A stretch of 64,000 nucleotides of DNA, taken from NCBI GenBank assembly GCA_003117195.1, contig BDSI01000003.1, positions 2,199,551-2,263,550 of the forward strand, read 5' to 3'. The notes beneath the pieces were generated by a model. That model made no database searches, was not told where the DNA came from, and saw nothing but the letters and a program-made list of their open reading frames with translations. The translations under genes were made by a program, and so were the position numbers. Shown piece after piece: positions 9,486 to 21,013 of the stretch (position 1 is its first letter; each line of letters opens with the position of its first letter). The stretch is from Eudorina sp. 2006-703-Eu-15 (taxonomy: Eukaryota > Chlorophyta > Chlorophyceae > Chlamydomonadales > Volvocaceae).

Positions 9486-12400
9486 CTACAGGGCCCCCTG
9501 CATGTCGCTGCTGGACAGCGACGCCGGCGCGCACGCGCCGTCCCGTGGGTCATCGTACCCGAACAACCGGCGCGTGTTCTCCGCTTGACGGAACACCGCG
9601 CCGCGCGGGTCGCCCAGCAGCACCCGGGCCTTGGCCAGCACGTAGGCGTCCACCCGCCCCAAGAACGTCGGCAGCTCCTCCAGCAGCGCCGGCTCCGCGT
9701 GCCGGCTGAGCCCCTCGCCGCGCCACAGCAGCGTGAACGTGCTCTCGCGCTCCTGCTCCGGCCCGCCCATGCGGGTCACCTGCGCCAGCTCCCGCCGCGA
9801 CTCGAGCTCCTGCATCAGCAGCACCTGCTGCTCCTCCGGCACGTCCACCAGGGAGACGTGCAGGCTGACCGCGCCCGCGCCGGCGGCGGCAGACACGACG
9901 CAGTCGGCCAGCGCCGCGGGTGTCGCGCGCAGCGTGCCCTCCACCGCCAGGGCCGCCAGCGCGCCGCCGGTGTACATGTCCACGAACCGGTTGGCGGCGG
10001 CCATGGCGTGGCCGTCCTGCACCACCAGCGCCAGCCACTCCAGCGCGCGCGCCGGCGACGCCATCAGCTGCGGTAGTGTTGCCCCCGGCGACCGCACCTC
10101 CGCCTCCACCGGCGCGTCCGCGGCCGCGCCCGACGTCCCTGCGGACGCGGACTCCTTCGTCGTCATCTGCTGCCAGGCACGGTGCGTGGAATCCAGCAGC
10201 GGCTTGAAGGCGACGTGCACCTCCTCCAGGAATATCTTTGGGTTGTGGTAGTCGGGCAGGCGCCGCTGATCCGGGTACAGCGGGAGCCGCATGTCGCACA
10301 GCCAGGTGGCATTCTCCCGCGGCGACACCGCTGCCGCGCCGGCGTCCGTGTCGCCGCCCGCGTGGGACGCGGCGGCGGTACCTGCCGCCAGCCCCGAGGG
10401 GACGGCCGCGGCCGCTGCCGCGGGGAACTTGTCCTGTATGGCGTCCAGCTCGCTGTCCTCCAGGCCGCCGTTGCGGAAGCTCCGGATCTGCGCGCTGAAG
10501 GTCGAGCCCACGGACGAGATGAAGAACGCCGCCTGCATGCAGATGGCCTTCTCCACCATCTGCACCATCAGGTCGTCGTCGAGCGGCAGCGACAGCAGCC
10601 ACGGCGGCGCTCCAGCACCGTGGGCCTGGGCCGCGGTCGCTGCGGCCGCTGCGGCCGCCGCGATGTCTGCGCCCCCGCCATCCCGATCCCGCTGCGCGCC
10701 CTCTGCGGCGCCCTCCATCTGCCAGCTCCGCAGCTGCAGCAACGCGTCCTCCCAGTACAGCACTCTGCCCGTCACCGCCCGCCGCAGCATCATCTTCTCG
10801 CGAGCGTCCGCATTTGTGGAGACGTACAGCGTGTCCAGCCCACGCGCCGCCAGCGTCTCATTCAGCCACGCGCCGGCCTCCGTGATACTGTAAAAGCAGT
10901 GGCTGTTGCCGCCGCAGTAGTAAAACCAGTCCGAGCGGCGCAGGTGCACGGCCCCGTAGCGTCGGACGCCGCGCAGCCGCACGGGCGGCGGCTCACGGGT
11001 CAGCTCAGCCGGCCCCATAAACAGGGTCCGATGGCTGGTCGGGTCCTGCACCGCCGTAAGACCCGGCTGGGCCGCCGCACCCCCGGTGGCGGCAGCGGCA
11101 GCGGCGGCTGCATCCCCCGCGGCCGACAACGCGCCCAGAGGCAGCTGCATGTCCCCGGGCGGGATCAAGATCTGCATCACGGTGTCCGCGGCCGCGGCTG
11201 CCGCCTCCGTGGGCATCCAGCTGCACATCTGCCCCGGCTCCGTGACTGTGTCCGCCAGGTCCGCCAGGCTCGTGATCATGTCCACTCCGAAGAGGTCCAG
11301 GAACAGCAGCACGCGCTCGGTCCGGCCGCCAAAGTGCCGCCGGATGTCCGCCAGGCTGTAGCTCCTGCCGCCGGGGCCGCCCCGGGGCGGCACGTGGGAG
11401 CAGCCCGAGACGTGGACGCCCAGGTCGCGCGCGTTTTTGATGTCCTCCCGTCGGTTCCAGCAGTTGTAGCCCCGGTAATCTGGACATGCGACGTAATGGG
11501 TTTGCATGGTTTGGTTTGGTTTGGTGGGGTGAGGGGGCAGGCATAGGTGGAGACAGTTATAAAATGATCTGGGTCAGGGGGTTTACGTGTTGATCGTGAT
11601 CGTGATGAGCTAGGGTTGCGACGGCGCGGGGCGCTTCCGGGCAGATGATCACGCACGCCGCATGGAGGACAGTGAACCGGTGATCTTTCGACCTGGGTCA
11701 ATCGAGGTTGATGGAGATGCACTCAGTGCCAGCATAGTCTCATTTCAGATTTGGGTTTGGCCGCTGCATCTCAATCTCGCAATCACGTCTCGTGCCGCCT
11801 CATGCATCTGACAACATAGTGAACCGCTCGCACAGCACAAACCCCAGAGGGGAAAGGGGGAAATGCATGGACTGTGCAAAGCAGGACGGGACGCATACCT
11901 GACAGGCTGAAGCTAGTCCCAAGCTGGAGCACTGTATGGTCGTCACAGAACGCCCCGCGCGGGAAGTCCGTGGCGTTGCCGTGCGTCCCCGGCTGCACGA
12001 CGGCCGCTGAGCCGAGCTGTGTGGTTTGCAAGCCCATATCGCGACAGATCTGCTGTCGGAATTCCTCGAACGTCACGGCCTGGGAGTTACGTCTGCGTCC
12101 GAAGGGCAAGCCACGCACAGCAAGCTTGCGGAATATGCGAAACCAGTCGAACATCGGGGTCACGTCCCGGCGTCGTTCGACTGTTAGGGCAGAACGCGCT
12201 TTCAATCAGTACATCTCATATATAATCTTACCTGCAGAGGGACAAGCTTACTGTATCTGCTGAGCACCAGGGTTATGCAAGCCCAGCAAGTGTGCCCTCT
12301 ACAGTACACTCACATTTGTAACCTACCTGAGACACTCCATGCTGACATACTTGGACACATCCACAGTAGGTTCCGTGTCGGTGAACATGGGCATCACGAG

Positions 12401-12936
12401 GACGCGGTCCAGTGCTCTCGCAAGCACTATACCCAGCTTAAGACATTGTAACCGGTTCGAGAACTGGCCCCGATGGCACTGAACCATTAAAAATTTTGCG
12501 CCAACATTATCATTGATATCCAGAATTCCTGCAAGAGGAAACATGACCTGAATGTCAACGGAAACTGTGTTCAAGAGTAAAACGTGCAACAGTACAGGAC
12601 GCCATCAATTTCCCGTGAGCAAGTAATTTAACAATTTGCTGTTGACCCCAATATAGAAATACCCGGCCTGCCTTGGCTCTTCGTCTTTATGCGCACGGCT
12701 GCTTGATTCGCTGTTGAAGCCGCGGCCGCTCCAGAGGCGTGCTCGCCACGCGAGATAGGTCCTAATGATGGATATATCCATATGCTGGCGCCGATCAGGG
12801 CAATGCAGGCGATCGCCAACGGTCCACTTGGAAGATGACGACGTCGTCTAGCCGACAGTAGGCGCGCACAACTCAACATCGTCTTACAAGCCTCCGGACA
12901 TTCGTTTAATTTGCAGGAACAACGCCAGACGGACAT
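9486..12936 (-). CDS. O-fucosyltransferase-family type II membrane protein
   Basis: Predicted GDP-fucose-dependent O-fucosyltransferase-like enzyme of the Golgi/ER lumen. Exons: 12936-12663, 12528-12327, 12180-11899 and 11479-9486, giving about 920 aa. Exon 1 encodes a short basic N-terminus and a hydrophobic segment (PLAIACIALIGASIWIY) typical of a signal anchor. Exon 2 carries the family N-terminal motif HRGQFSNRLQCLKLGIVLAR, followed by RVLVMPMF. Exon 4 carries the Arg-containing nucleotide-sugar motif AVHLRRSDW, then STNADAREKMML and FISSVGSTFSAQIRSFR, as in PF10250 proteins. Ala/Gly-rich inserts interrupt the domain, and a long C-terminal region of unknown role follows. The join between exons 2 and 3 leaves a phase gap, so a microexon (for example near 12260-12253) or an error is implied. 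Fucosyl transfer is inferred from the family; the acceptor is unknown. Confidence 0.78.
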
Positions 12937-13478
12937 TGATTGAGTTCATAGTCTACGGTCACACTGTCATGGTTGCTTGCCTTTACATTTCACAGTCTCT
13001 GTAGCGTGCAACAAGGTATGTAGGAGTTTTAAAAAAAAGTTGCGTGCCAAGAGTTATGAGGTTACGGATGGTCTGCCGGACTGATTTCAAATCAGCATAA
13101 AGGTGAATAAGAATTGTACGAGAACGTTTACGAAAGCGCCCATCAATCGTGAAGCTCGGTCGCAAATGGGGCGGTCCAACGCATTGCTTTCCTTCTCTGT
13201 TTCCTAAATTCGCTCGAATGTCTTCAACGCCGACGGACTTTGGACACGCTCTATTGAGGCCCCTAGAATCTTGGCTATCGCAAGTTGTGAACGTGGTGAC
13301 CACTGCACATCATGACTGGGCTTCGGCCGTCGGCCGGTCTGCGAGCTGCCGCACCTGGGGTGGCCGCCGTCGTGCACCCAGCGGTTCAAGCCCTCCTCAA
13401 CTCCGACAAGACACATTTCAGCCGAAACATCAAAAACATTGTTGGCGTCTCTCACCGCCTCCATTCGCTGCGATATCG
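12937..13478. other. divergent intergenic promoter region
   Basis: Lies between the start codons of the minus-strand O-fucosyltransferase-like gene and plus-strand OEP80, so it should hold both promoters. No strong TATA box is seen. An in-frame upstream extension of OEP80 exon 1 could begin at 13149 or 13218. Confidence 0.55.
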
Positions 13479-16400
13479 ATGCCAACGCCCACCGGCATAG
13501 CGGGAACAACGGGCAGCGACCAGGCAGGCGCGAAACTACCATCGGACCCCGCTTCCGCACCCAAAAAGGACAGCGAGCCGGAAGACCGAATCTTGATATC
13601 GGAGGTGGGACACCAGAGCGTCCACGCAGCCGCGTAACTGGGCGGCGGATTCTCTGTCGACGCGCAAGGGGCGGGGGCAAAGGCGAGAGGTGTGGGTGCC
13701 CGCCCGACAACCCGGGCTGCCGCGGAGCGCCCTTCCCCATCTTCCTGCACCTCCTGTGACGATGCCCACCATACCAGACACAGCCCTGAAACGAGGATAA
13801 CCTGGCGAGTCTCTGTCCAGCCGAAGATGCATTCACCCCACTGCCTGCAACGATCCATCTCCGCTTGTCACCGTCGCCATGAAGCCAACCGACAGCGCTG
13901 CCCTCCCCCCCAAACCCCCGCCTGACGCAAAGGTCGAGGTGATTGGCTGCGACGGTGAGCTGCAACGGATCGCCCGGGAGGCGCTGACCACGCGTCCCAA
14001 CTTCGCGTACACGCTGGAGGAGGTCAAGGTGGGGGCGGGGGAAGGCCTGACCCGTGGGTCGCGGCAGGGAGTATAGCCCATAATCCGCCTAGCACCCCCA
14101 GCCTCGCTGCAAACGTATCCCGGCCAGCATCATAAAGGCGACGGTCTTGCACCGTTGTTTGGAGACCCATCCCCCCCCCCCCGGTGGCGCGCGGATCGCG
14201 CACCGTACCGCTTCAGATGTCCCTGTCCCTTTTTCCAGATATCCCATATCTAGATGCCCCTCCTTCAGGAGCCCGAAGTGTATCTAACCCTTGCAGTGTA
14301 CTGCACCCCTCGCACGTTGGCCGGCTGGTCGTACCTCCCGGCGGGCATACCCGGCCGTCAGTTCGCTGACCAACAAAGTCTTTCATGCACGATTAACAGT
14401 TATCGGTCAACTTACTCAACAAACAGAAAATGCGCATGGTTTCGCGATGTCATCCCTTGACTCGTTGCAATGCATTGAACGGCGCCGTACGGTTTGGTCT
14501 CGTGAGCACAGGCGGATGTACGGCGTGTCTTCGCCACGGGGTGGTTCTCGGAGGTCTCCCCAGACGCCGAGGACACCCGGGACGGCGTCAAGCTGAGGAT
14601 AAGGGTGAGTGGGCGGGTAGGGAGGGAGGGTGGGGTGGGTGGGGAGAGGGGGGGGTAGAAAGGATATAGGAAACGGGTAGACATATTTATACTTGGTGGG
14701 TAGGGTGGGTGGGTGCGTGCGTTGTGTTGACGTGCGGGCATGGAATGGGGCGGATGCACGGGGGGGGGGTGGCGATGTGGGATGGTGGTGGTGGTGGTGG
14801 TGGTCGGGTGGGGTGGGGTGGGATACCGTGCTGTGCTGTGCTTGGTGCTGTGGCGTGGTATGCTCGAATGGCAGTGCGGGTACCGCTGACGGGGGGCGAT
14901 GCCTCTGGCAGCACCCACCAGCACCAACCAGCACCAACCAGCACCCACCAGCACCCACCAGCACCCACCAGCGGGGGCCGCCGTCATGGGGGGGAAGTGG
15001 TGAGGTTGGGGGCGTCCTCCAAGGACGGCAATGCTGCGGTGCCGGCCGTCCTCACCCCCCCCCCCGTCCCCCCGGGCCGATGAGACACACACCACCACAC
15101 CTCTCGGGGAGCCGGTGAGGGATACGTCGCAGCCAGCCCTCACCCCCCGAACACAGGTTGCACAACATGACATGATAATGACATATCACACCAGATGCGG
15201 GATATGCCACGTACGTCGGCACACGCCGGTTACACGTCCTGCCCCGCCCCACCCCGCCCTCGCCCCTGCCCGCCCTCCCCCCTCCCCCGGGATGGGGTGG
15301 GGTGGGGTGGGGTGGCGCAGGTGCGGCCCAACGAGGAGGTCCGGTCCCTCTCAGCGACCGGCGCGAGCCTGCTGCCCACGTGCGTCGTACAGCAGGCGTT
15401 CGAGGTGCGGCGCGATGGGGAGACCGCGAGAGCGGGGGAGGGAGGGAGGGCTCTGCAGCCGACGACCGTCCACCGTCCCCCCCCCCTCGGCCCCTTTGGG
15501 AGGGGGAGGGGAAAGGGGTCCAACCGGGTCCGGGCGAGTTGTGCGCTAAGGACCCCAGGCCCCCCCGGGCGGGGAGTAAGGATTGGGGAACCGATGCGTG
15601 GCACAGGAGTCAATACAGGGCGGGGAGGGGGAGGAAGGGTGTAGGACATTGGGTGACGAGGGCAAGCTGCGCTGCTGCTGCTGCTGCTGCCAGAGCAAAG
15701 GCCCCGGAGGCCGGTCCACCCGCGTCGTGGAGGCAGAGGCAGAGGCCGATGCGGAGGCGGAGGCGGAGGCGCCTCCGACGGCGAGGCGGCGGACTCGCGG
15801 GCGGTCGTGTTGACTGACGTTGGGGGAGGGGGAGGGGGGGAGTCCACCCGCTGCCGATGTCGTCGCGGGTGATCGAGGGTGAGGGGGGTGGGGGCGGAGG
15901 GGGCTGGAGCCGTGCTCGTCCGAAGCCGTCTCGAAGGTCCACCGCTGACGTGCGGGGTGTCGGCTGGCTGGGGTCGTGCACACGTGACATGACGTGACGT
16001 GACATGACGTGACGTTGCGCAACGCCTTGCACGTAACCCCCTCCCCTCCCCGGCCCTCCCCCCGGTGGCGATGGCCCTCTGCCATACCAGTTCCCTGAAC
16101 CCCTCGCCTTCCTTCCCTCCCTCCCCCTCCCTCCCTCCCCTCCCTCCCTCCCCCTCCCTCCCCCCCCTCCCCAGGGTATGCCGGGCCGCACCCTGAACCT
16201 TGGGTCGCTCCAGAGGGCCATCGCCACCCTGGACGGCTGGTACCACGACCGGGGCATCATGGGCATGGTGCGACCGCCGTGGGGGAGGGAGGGAGGGAGG
16301 GAGGGAGGGAGGGAGGGAGGGGGGGGACTGTTGGGGCGGATGGCGGTTGGGGGCGGATGGGAACCCCCGGATGGGAATGAGTGGGGTGAGGTAGAGTGGG

Positions 16401-19400
16401 GTGGGATGGAGGGGGATCCGGACTTTTGGACGTCGGCGTGCTCCTCCCGAGGGCGGTTGTGTTGGATCGGCGGCAGAGGGCCTAGGCGCGCATATCCAAA
16501 TTCCAAACCCCAACCCCCACACCGCACCCGTCGCCCCTCCCCATCCCGCCACCGTCCTCCCTTCCGGCCCCTGCCGCCGCCCTGACCGCCCCAACCGCCC
16601 TTCCCCCGCCCCCGCCCCTGACGGCCCCCCCGCCCCCGCCCCAACCGCCCTCCCCCCCCGCCCCTGACGGCCCCCCCCAGGTGTCCGACTACACCTTCGA
16701 GGACGGCCAGCTGCAGCTGCAGTGCGCCGAGGCCGTGGTGGGCTCCGTCACCCTGCGCTTCCTGGACCCCGCCACGGGGCAGCCGCGCGCCAAGCCCCGC
16801 ACGCGGCCCCACGTGGTGACCCGCCACCTGACCACCCGGCCCGGCGGGGTGTACAACCTGCGCGGCGTGCGGCGGGACATCAACGCGGTCTACTCCACGG
16901 GGCTGTTTGAGGACGTCAATGTGGCGACCCGGGAGGCGGAGGACTCCACGGAGATGGCGCCCAAGGTGGGGGGCGGGAGGGGGGAGGGGGTAAATTGAAA
17001 AACATAAGGGGCAGGGGCAGGGGTAGAACATCAAGGTTGGGTACGGCGAGGTGCATTTCGGGGGTTACATGTCCCGGGAGGCTTTGGGGGGGAGGGGCCT
17101 CTCGGAAGGGGGGCACCCCGGGTTGGATGGCGCCACGGGAGACCCCCCCCCGTGTACCTTGTGGGGCGATCGTGTCGTGATGATGAAGGCGCCGAGGCCA
17201 GCCATTCCCTGGATCCCCCTCCCTCCCTCTCCTCCCCGTCGTAAGTGTTCGAAGTCGTGCCCGGGTTTTTGTTTCTGGGGTTGTGACGGGTTTCGCTTAT
17301 AATGTGTTTTCAACCCCATCCTCCTCCTCCCCTCCTCCCCTCCCCGGCCACCCCCTAGGTGGACCTGGTGCTGGACCTGGTGGAGCGGAAGACCGGGGGC
17401 CTGTCGGCGGGAGGGGGCCTCAGCGCCGCCGCCTCCGGAGAGGGCGCCTGGCCCGGGCTCATCGGCTCCTTCTCCTACAACGAACGCAACCTCTTCGGGC
17501 TCAACCAGCGACTCAGCGTCAGCGCGGAGATCGGCCAGGTGGGGGCGGGGGGGGGGGCCTAGGAGGGGGGGGGTGTCCGGACAGGGCGGCGGGAGGGGGT
17601 TTGCCGACAGGGGATGGTGAGGGCTGGGCGGAGGGGATATAGTAAATTGGTAGACATCTTCAAACTGCGCTGCTGCTGCCAGAGCGACGGTCCGCATCCT
17701 CTCCACCCTGCTTGGGGGAGGGGAGGATGCGTGGTGCTGGTGGGGGATGGGATGGGATGGGAACATGCGATGCGCTCCACGATGGATAGCGTGAGCTCCG
17801 GAACCGGATACGGACTTGGGTATGTTGCGGCCGTGTGTGCGTGTCTGGTGTCAACCAGGGAAAGTTGAACTGCGAGCTCGGCCGCTTGTGTGTGTCTGTC
17901 TGTATGTATGTATGTATGGGTGGTGTGTCTTCCTGGTGATGCCGTCTTGCCGGTGGGGATGCCCTCCCTGCAGGTGGACAAGCTCTTCCGCATTCAGCAC
18001 ACCGACCCGTGGGTCAACAGCGACCCGCACCGCACGTCCCGGACGATCCAGATCATGAACAACCGCACATCGGGTGCGCGCCGGAAGCAGTTGCCTTGTC
18101 TGGGGGGCCGAGGGGAATATGCTGGTGCCTGTCCGTGGGAGGAGGGGAAGGGGGTTGAAGGTTGCACTGGCTGGCCGCCAACGGGGGTCGGTCCCGGCAC
18201 CGATGGACAGAAAACGGGTTCTCGGCGTATCTTGACGGGCCAAGGAAATCGGTGTCTGATGGTCTGTTTGCGAGCGCCCTGAAATGTGCGTGGAGCTCCG
18301 ACCTGTGTACGACTGTACGACTGTGTACAGCAGCTGTGCGGTGGTCACAACCGCCCCACGGGGGCACTAGGGTACACATGAACGTGTGCAGCAGGTTGCC
18401 CAGCAGCGTGCTGGCCCCCGGGCAGCAGCGCCGACGGGGCCAGCAGGCGGTGCCTCATCTGCCCCACCGACATGACCACGTCTCCGTCTCGGCGGGGCTG
18501 CAGCCATAGGTGACAGCAGGAAAGCAAGCAAGCAAGGCGTGCAACACTCCGGGCGGGGCGATCTGGATCTGGGGAGAACACCAAGGCACCGAGGCAGATG
18601 GCGCGGCTGCAGCTCAGCGCGTGACAACTGTTTTATTTGTTGGGAGAGCGGGTGGGGAGTCCAAACGTACGCACCATACCGTACACGGGCCGCCGCGTCG
18701 CAGGCAATACAATCCACGGCAAGGCCGAGACCGACGGCGATGACGGCGGCGGTGCGGCCGGCGGGGTGCTGCTGGGGCGGCTGCAGGGCGGCGTGGAGTG
18801 GCAGCGGCCGCTGTCGCAGCGGTGAGGGTTTGGGTGACTGCTACGGCAGTCGCCTCATGCTGCGCGTCGGGCTTTGGTGTGTGGCGTCTCTGGTGTGCGG
18901 TCCTCGACTGCACCCGACCGCCCCCTCCGGACTCCTCCCCTTATGGCTGACGCCGTGTCGCTTCCCAGGGTGTTGAGGCCGCCCGCGCGCCGCGGTGGTA
19001 GGGAGTCCACCCTGGCGCGCTCTCAGACACTGTGGGGCTGTGGGGCAGCACCCTTGGCACCGCCCTTGACCCGCTGTGCCCCCGCCCCCGGCTGTTTCCT
19101 CCCCCCTTACAACCCCCGAATGTGTCTACCCACTTCCCCTACCCCCTATAACCCCCGCTGCCCGCCCTTCCCCGCCCTTGCCCCGCCCGCCCTTCCCCGG
19201 TCGGTCGGTCGGTCGGTCGGTCGGTCCTGCCGCTGCAGCTGGTCCGGCTCGCTGTCGGCGTCCTGCCACCGCACCCGGTGTATGGACGAGCGCGGGCAGC
19301 CCATCACCCACGACATGTACCACGCGCCCATCACCTTCTCCGCCGACAACAACGACACGGCGCTCCTCGCGTCGGCCACTGTGTCGTACAGGTGAGGGCC

Positions 19401-20811
19401 CTGTGAGTAAGTGTTTTACGTTGAAGCCCGGGGAGCACCCACACCTGTTCAAACAAACCCAGCAAGGGAACTGACCGCGAATGCCCGGGGTCCAGGCACG
19501 GTGAGTTGAGATGTGAGGGCGGTGTGTGGGTGCACACCGCCTATCTGGGCCCGTTGGAGCACCCGGTCGGGACACGGGTCCACCCTGTAACGGTTACGGT
19601 TACACCTCCGCCCTGGGGTGCGGGGCGCCTACCCACCGCTTTACCTGCGACGCGCACACCCCTGCCGTATGTACGTACGTACGGTACCTGTTTGCAGTGA
19701 CCCGCGGGACGTCGACGCGCACGCGGTGTTGGGGCTGGAGCAGGCGCTGCCGCTGCGGCGCGAGTGGCTGCACTACACACGGCTCAAGGTGCGGGGAGCG
19801 GATGGGGAGGGTATGGGAAATTGGTAGGCACGGGTGGGGAGGGGGAGGACTCTTGCAGTGGGCAGTGTCCGTCAGGGAAGGTGAAGATGAAGGCAGGTTG
19901 TAGGGATCCAACGCCGTTGGGGGAGAGGGGAGTCTAGGGGGGAGGGCTGTCGGTGCGACCGCAGTCGGGGTGGGCTATCATTACTACGGGGGGAGGAGGG
20001 GCATCTCCAGGGCGCGCAGACCTCAACGTCCGGCATCCGATTGGCCGCGTGTTGGTCCTCGAATGAAGCGGTCGACTGAAGCGGTACGGGTCCCCCCCGC
20101 ACTGCCCCCCGGCCACCCCCCCCCCCGCACCCTCATCCCCGCAGGCCCGTCTGGACAAGGCCGTGCGGATCGGCCCCTACCTGGGGCTGTACCTGCGCGC
20201 CCGGGCGGGTGCCGTACTTGGGGATCTGCCGCCGTACGAGGCCTTCCCGATCGGCGGCACCAACTCGGTGCGTGGATACGCAGGTGCGACCTCTTGGGGG
20301 TCCAGATGGGGGCCGGGGCGCTGGGGCCGGGGCTTGGTTGCTGACGCTGGAATGCGGGGCCGGGAGCCGGGGCTGGAATGCGGGGCTGGGGTGCGGTGCC
20401 TGTGCCCTTGGTGTGACGTCAACCCGACATACTGCACACGGTATAAGCACACCCACCCACCCACCCGCCCGCCGCTCCATCCGGCCCTCCCCGCGGTCAC
20501 GCGGCCGCCCCCCGCGGCCCTCAGAGGGCGGTGTGGGCTCCGGTCGCCACAGCGTGGAGGGCAGCGCCGAGCTGCGGGCGCCGCTGCCGCTGCAGCAGCT
20601 GGTGGCCACCGCCTTCGTGGACGCGGGCAGTGACCTGGGCAGCGGCCCCGCGGTCATCGGCGACCCTGCGGGGGTGCGGGGCAAACCCGGCAGCGGCTAC
20701 GGCTTCGGCGCGGGCGTGCGGGTGGACTCGCCAGTGGGGCCCCTGAGGCTGGAGTACGCGTGGAATGCGCGGCGGGAGGGTCGGTTCCACGTGGGCCTGG
20801 GGTACGGGTAA
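13479..20811 (+). CDS. OEP80: chloroplast outer-envelope Omp85 protein OEP80
   Basis: Beta-barrel assembly protein of the chloroplast outer envelope (Omp85/BamA superfamily, OEP80/Toc75-V type). Thirteen exons: 13479-13604, 13933-14028, 14512-14604, 15321-15404, 16175-16267, 16681-16965, 17359-17538, 17974-18073, 18704-18821, 19239-19391, 19698-19788, 20145-20283 and 20525-20811. All phases fit and give 614 aa. Three POTRA repeats lie at about 38-105 ([20 protein letters not shown]), 106-185 ([17 protein letters not shown]) and 186-272. The 16-strand barrel follows: [36 protein letters not shown], then the conserved loop GGTNSVRGY (about 511-519) and [16 protein letters not shown]. It ends in the barrel C-terminus [10 protein letters not shown]. 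The start at 13479 is chosen because it leaves a short polar N-terminus, as in OEP80 which lacks a classical transit peptide; earlier in-frame ATGs exist at 13149 and 13218. Exon 8 carries GACCCGTGGGTC as codons for DPWV. Confidence 0.95.
14660..14696 (-). repeat. dispersed repeat A copy in OEP80 intron
   Basis: Reads AAAGGATATAGGAAACGGGT, then AGACATATTTATACTTG. It lies in the intron after exon 3, in reverse orientation relative to the copy at 2745. Confidence 0.7.
14908..14972. repeat. (CAGCACCCAC)n 10-bp tandem repeat
   Basis: Six to seven units of CAGCACCCAC/CAGCACCAAC in the OEP80 intron between exons 3 and 4. Confidence 0.9.
15638..15696 (-). repeat. dispersed repeat A copy in OEP80 intron
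   Basis: Reads GGTGTAGGACATTGGGTGAC, then a linker, then GCTGCGCTGCTGCTGCTGCT and CAGAGC. The CTG stretch is longer than in other copies. It lies in the intron between exons 4 and 5. Confidence 0.75.
17632..17693 (-). repeat. dispersed repeat A copy in OEP80 intron
   Basis: Reads GGGGATATAGTAAATTGGTA, GACATCTTCAAACTGCGCTG, CTGCTGCCAGAGC. One of the most complete copies; it lies in the intron between exons 7 and 8. Confidence 0.85.
19199..19227. repeat. (TCGG)n microsatellite near a 3' splice site
   Basis: Seven TCGG units end about 11 bp before the acceptor of OEP80 exon 10 (exon start 19239), where the polypyrimidine tract would normally be. Confidence 0.9.
19533..19612 (+). repeat. tRNA-like SINE (repeat B), copy in OEP80 intron
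   Basis: Core: CCTATCTGGGCCCGTTGGAG, CACCCGGTCGGGACACGGGT, CCACCCTGTAACGGTTAC. GGGCCCGTTGGAGCACC resembles a tRNA A-box/D-arm, and ACCCG...CGGGT can pair like an anticodon stem. It lies in the intron between exons 10 and 11, in the gene's sense orientation. Confidence 0.65.
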
Positions 20812-21008
20812 TGGGTGGGTGGGTGGGTGGGTGGGTGAGGTGTGCATCCGCACTGGGGGCGGGGTTGGGGGGTGGGGTTTGCATGGGCGGGTATCGGTTT
20901 GGTGCTCTTTTGCGGTTGCGCTGTCCTGGCTGACGACGTAAGGGGCTGGGTGGAGGGGTTAGTTGGCGACTGGGCGCCCTCGAGGGCGGTTCCAGAGAGA
21001 GGTCCGGG

Positions 21009-21013
21009 TGTAA
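21009..21013 (+). terminator. candidate polyadenylation signal of OEP80
   Basis: TGTAA, the usual chlorophycean polyadenylation signal, lies about 200 bp after the OEP80 stop codon. It is short and could be chance. Confidence 0.35.

Noticed and set aside
10182..11546. 454-residue open frame on the plus strand
   Set aside because: It is the antisense shadow of exon 4 of the O-fucosyltransferase-like gene; it is His/Arg/Gln-rich with no family pattern.
13149..13478. OEP80 start at an earlier in-frame ATG (13149 or 13218)
   Set aside because: The added 87-110 residues look like translated 5' UTR and OEP80 proteins have short polar N-termini; not excluded without transcripts.
15230..17034. Long minus-strand frames (454 and 474 residues)
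   Set aside because: Antisense of OEP80 exons and G-rich introns; Pro/Arg/Gly-rich shadows only.
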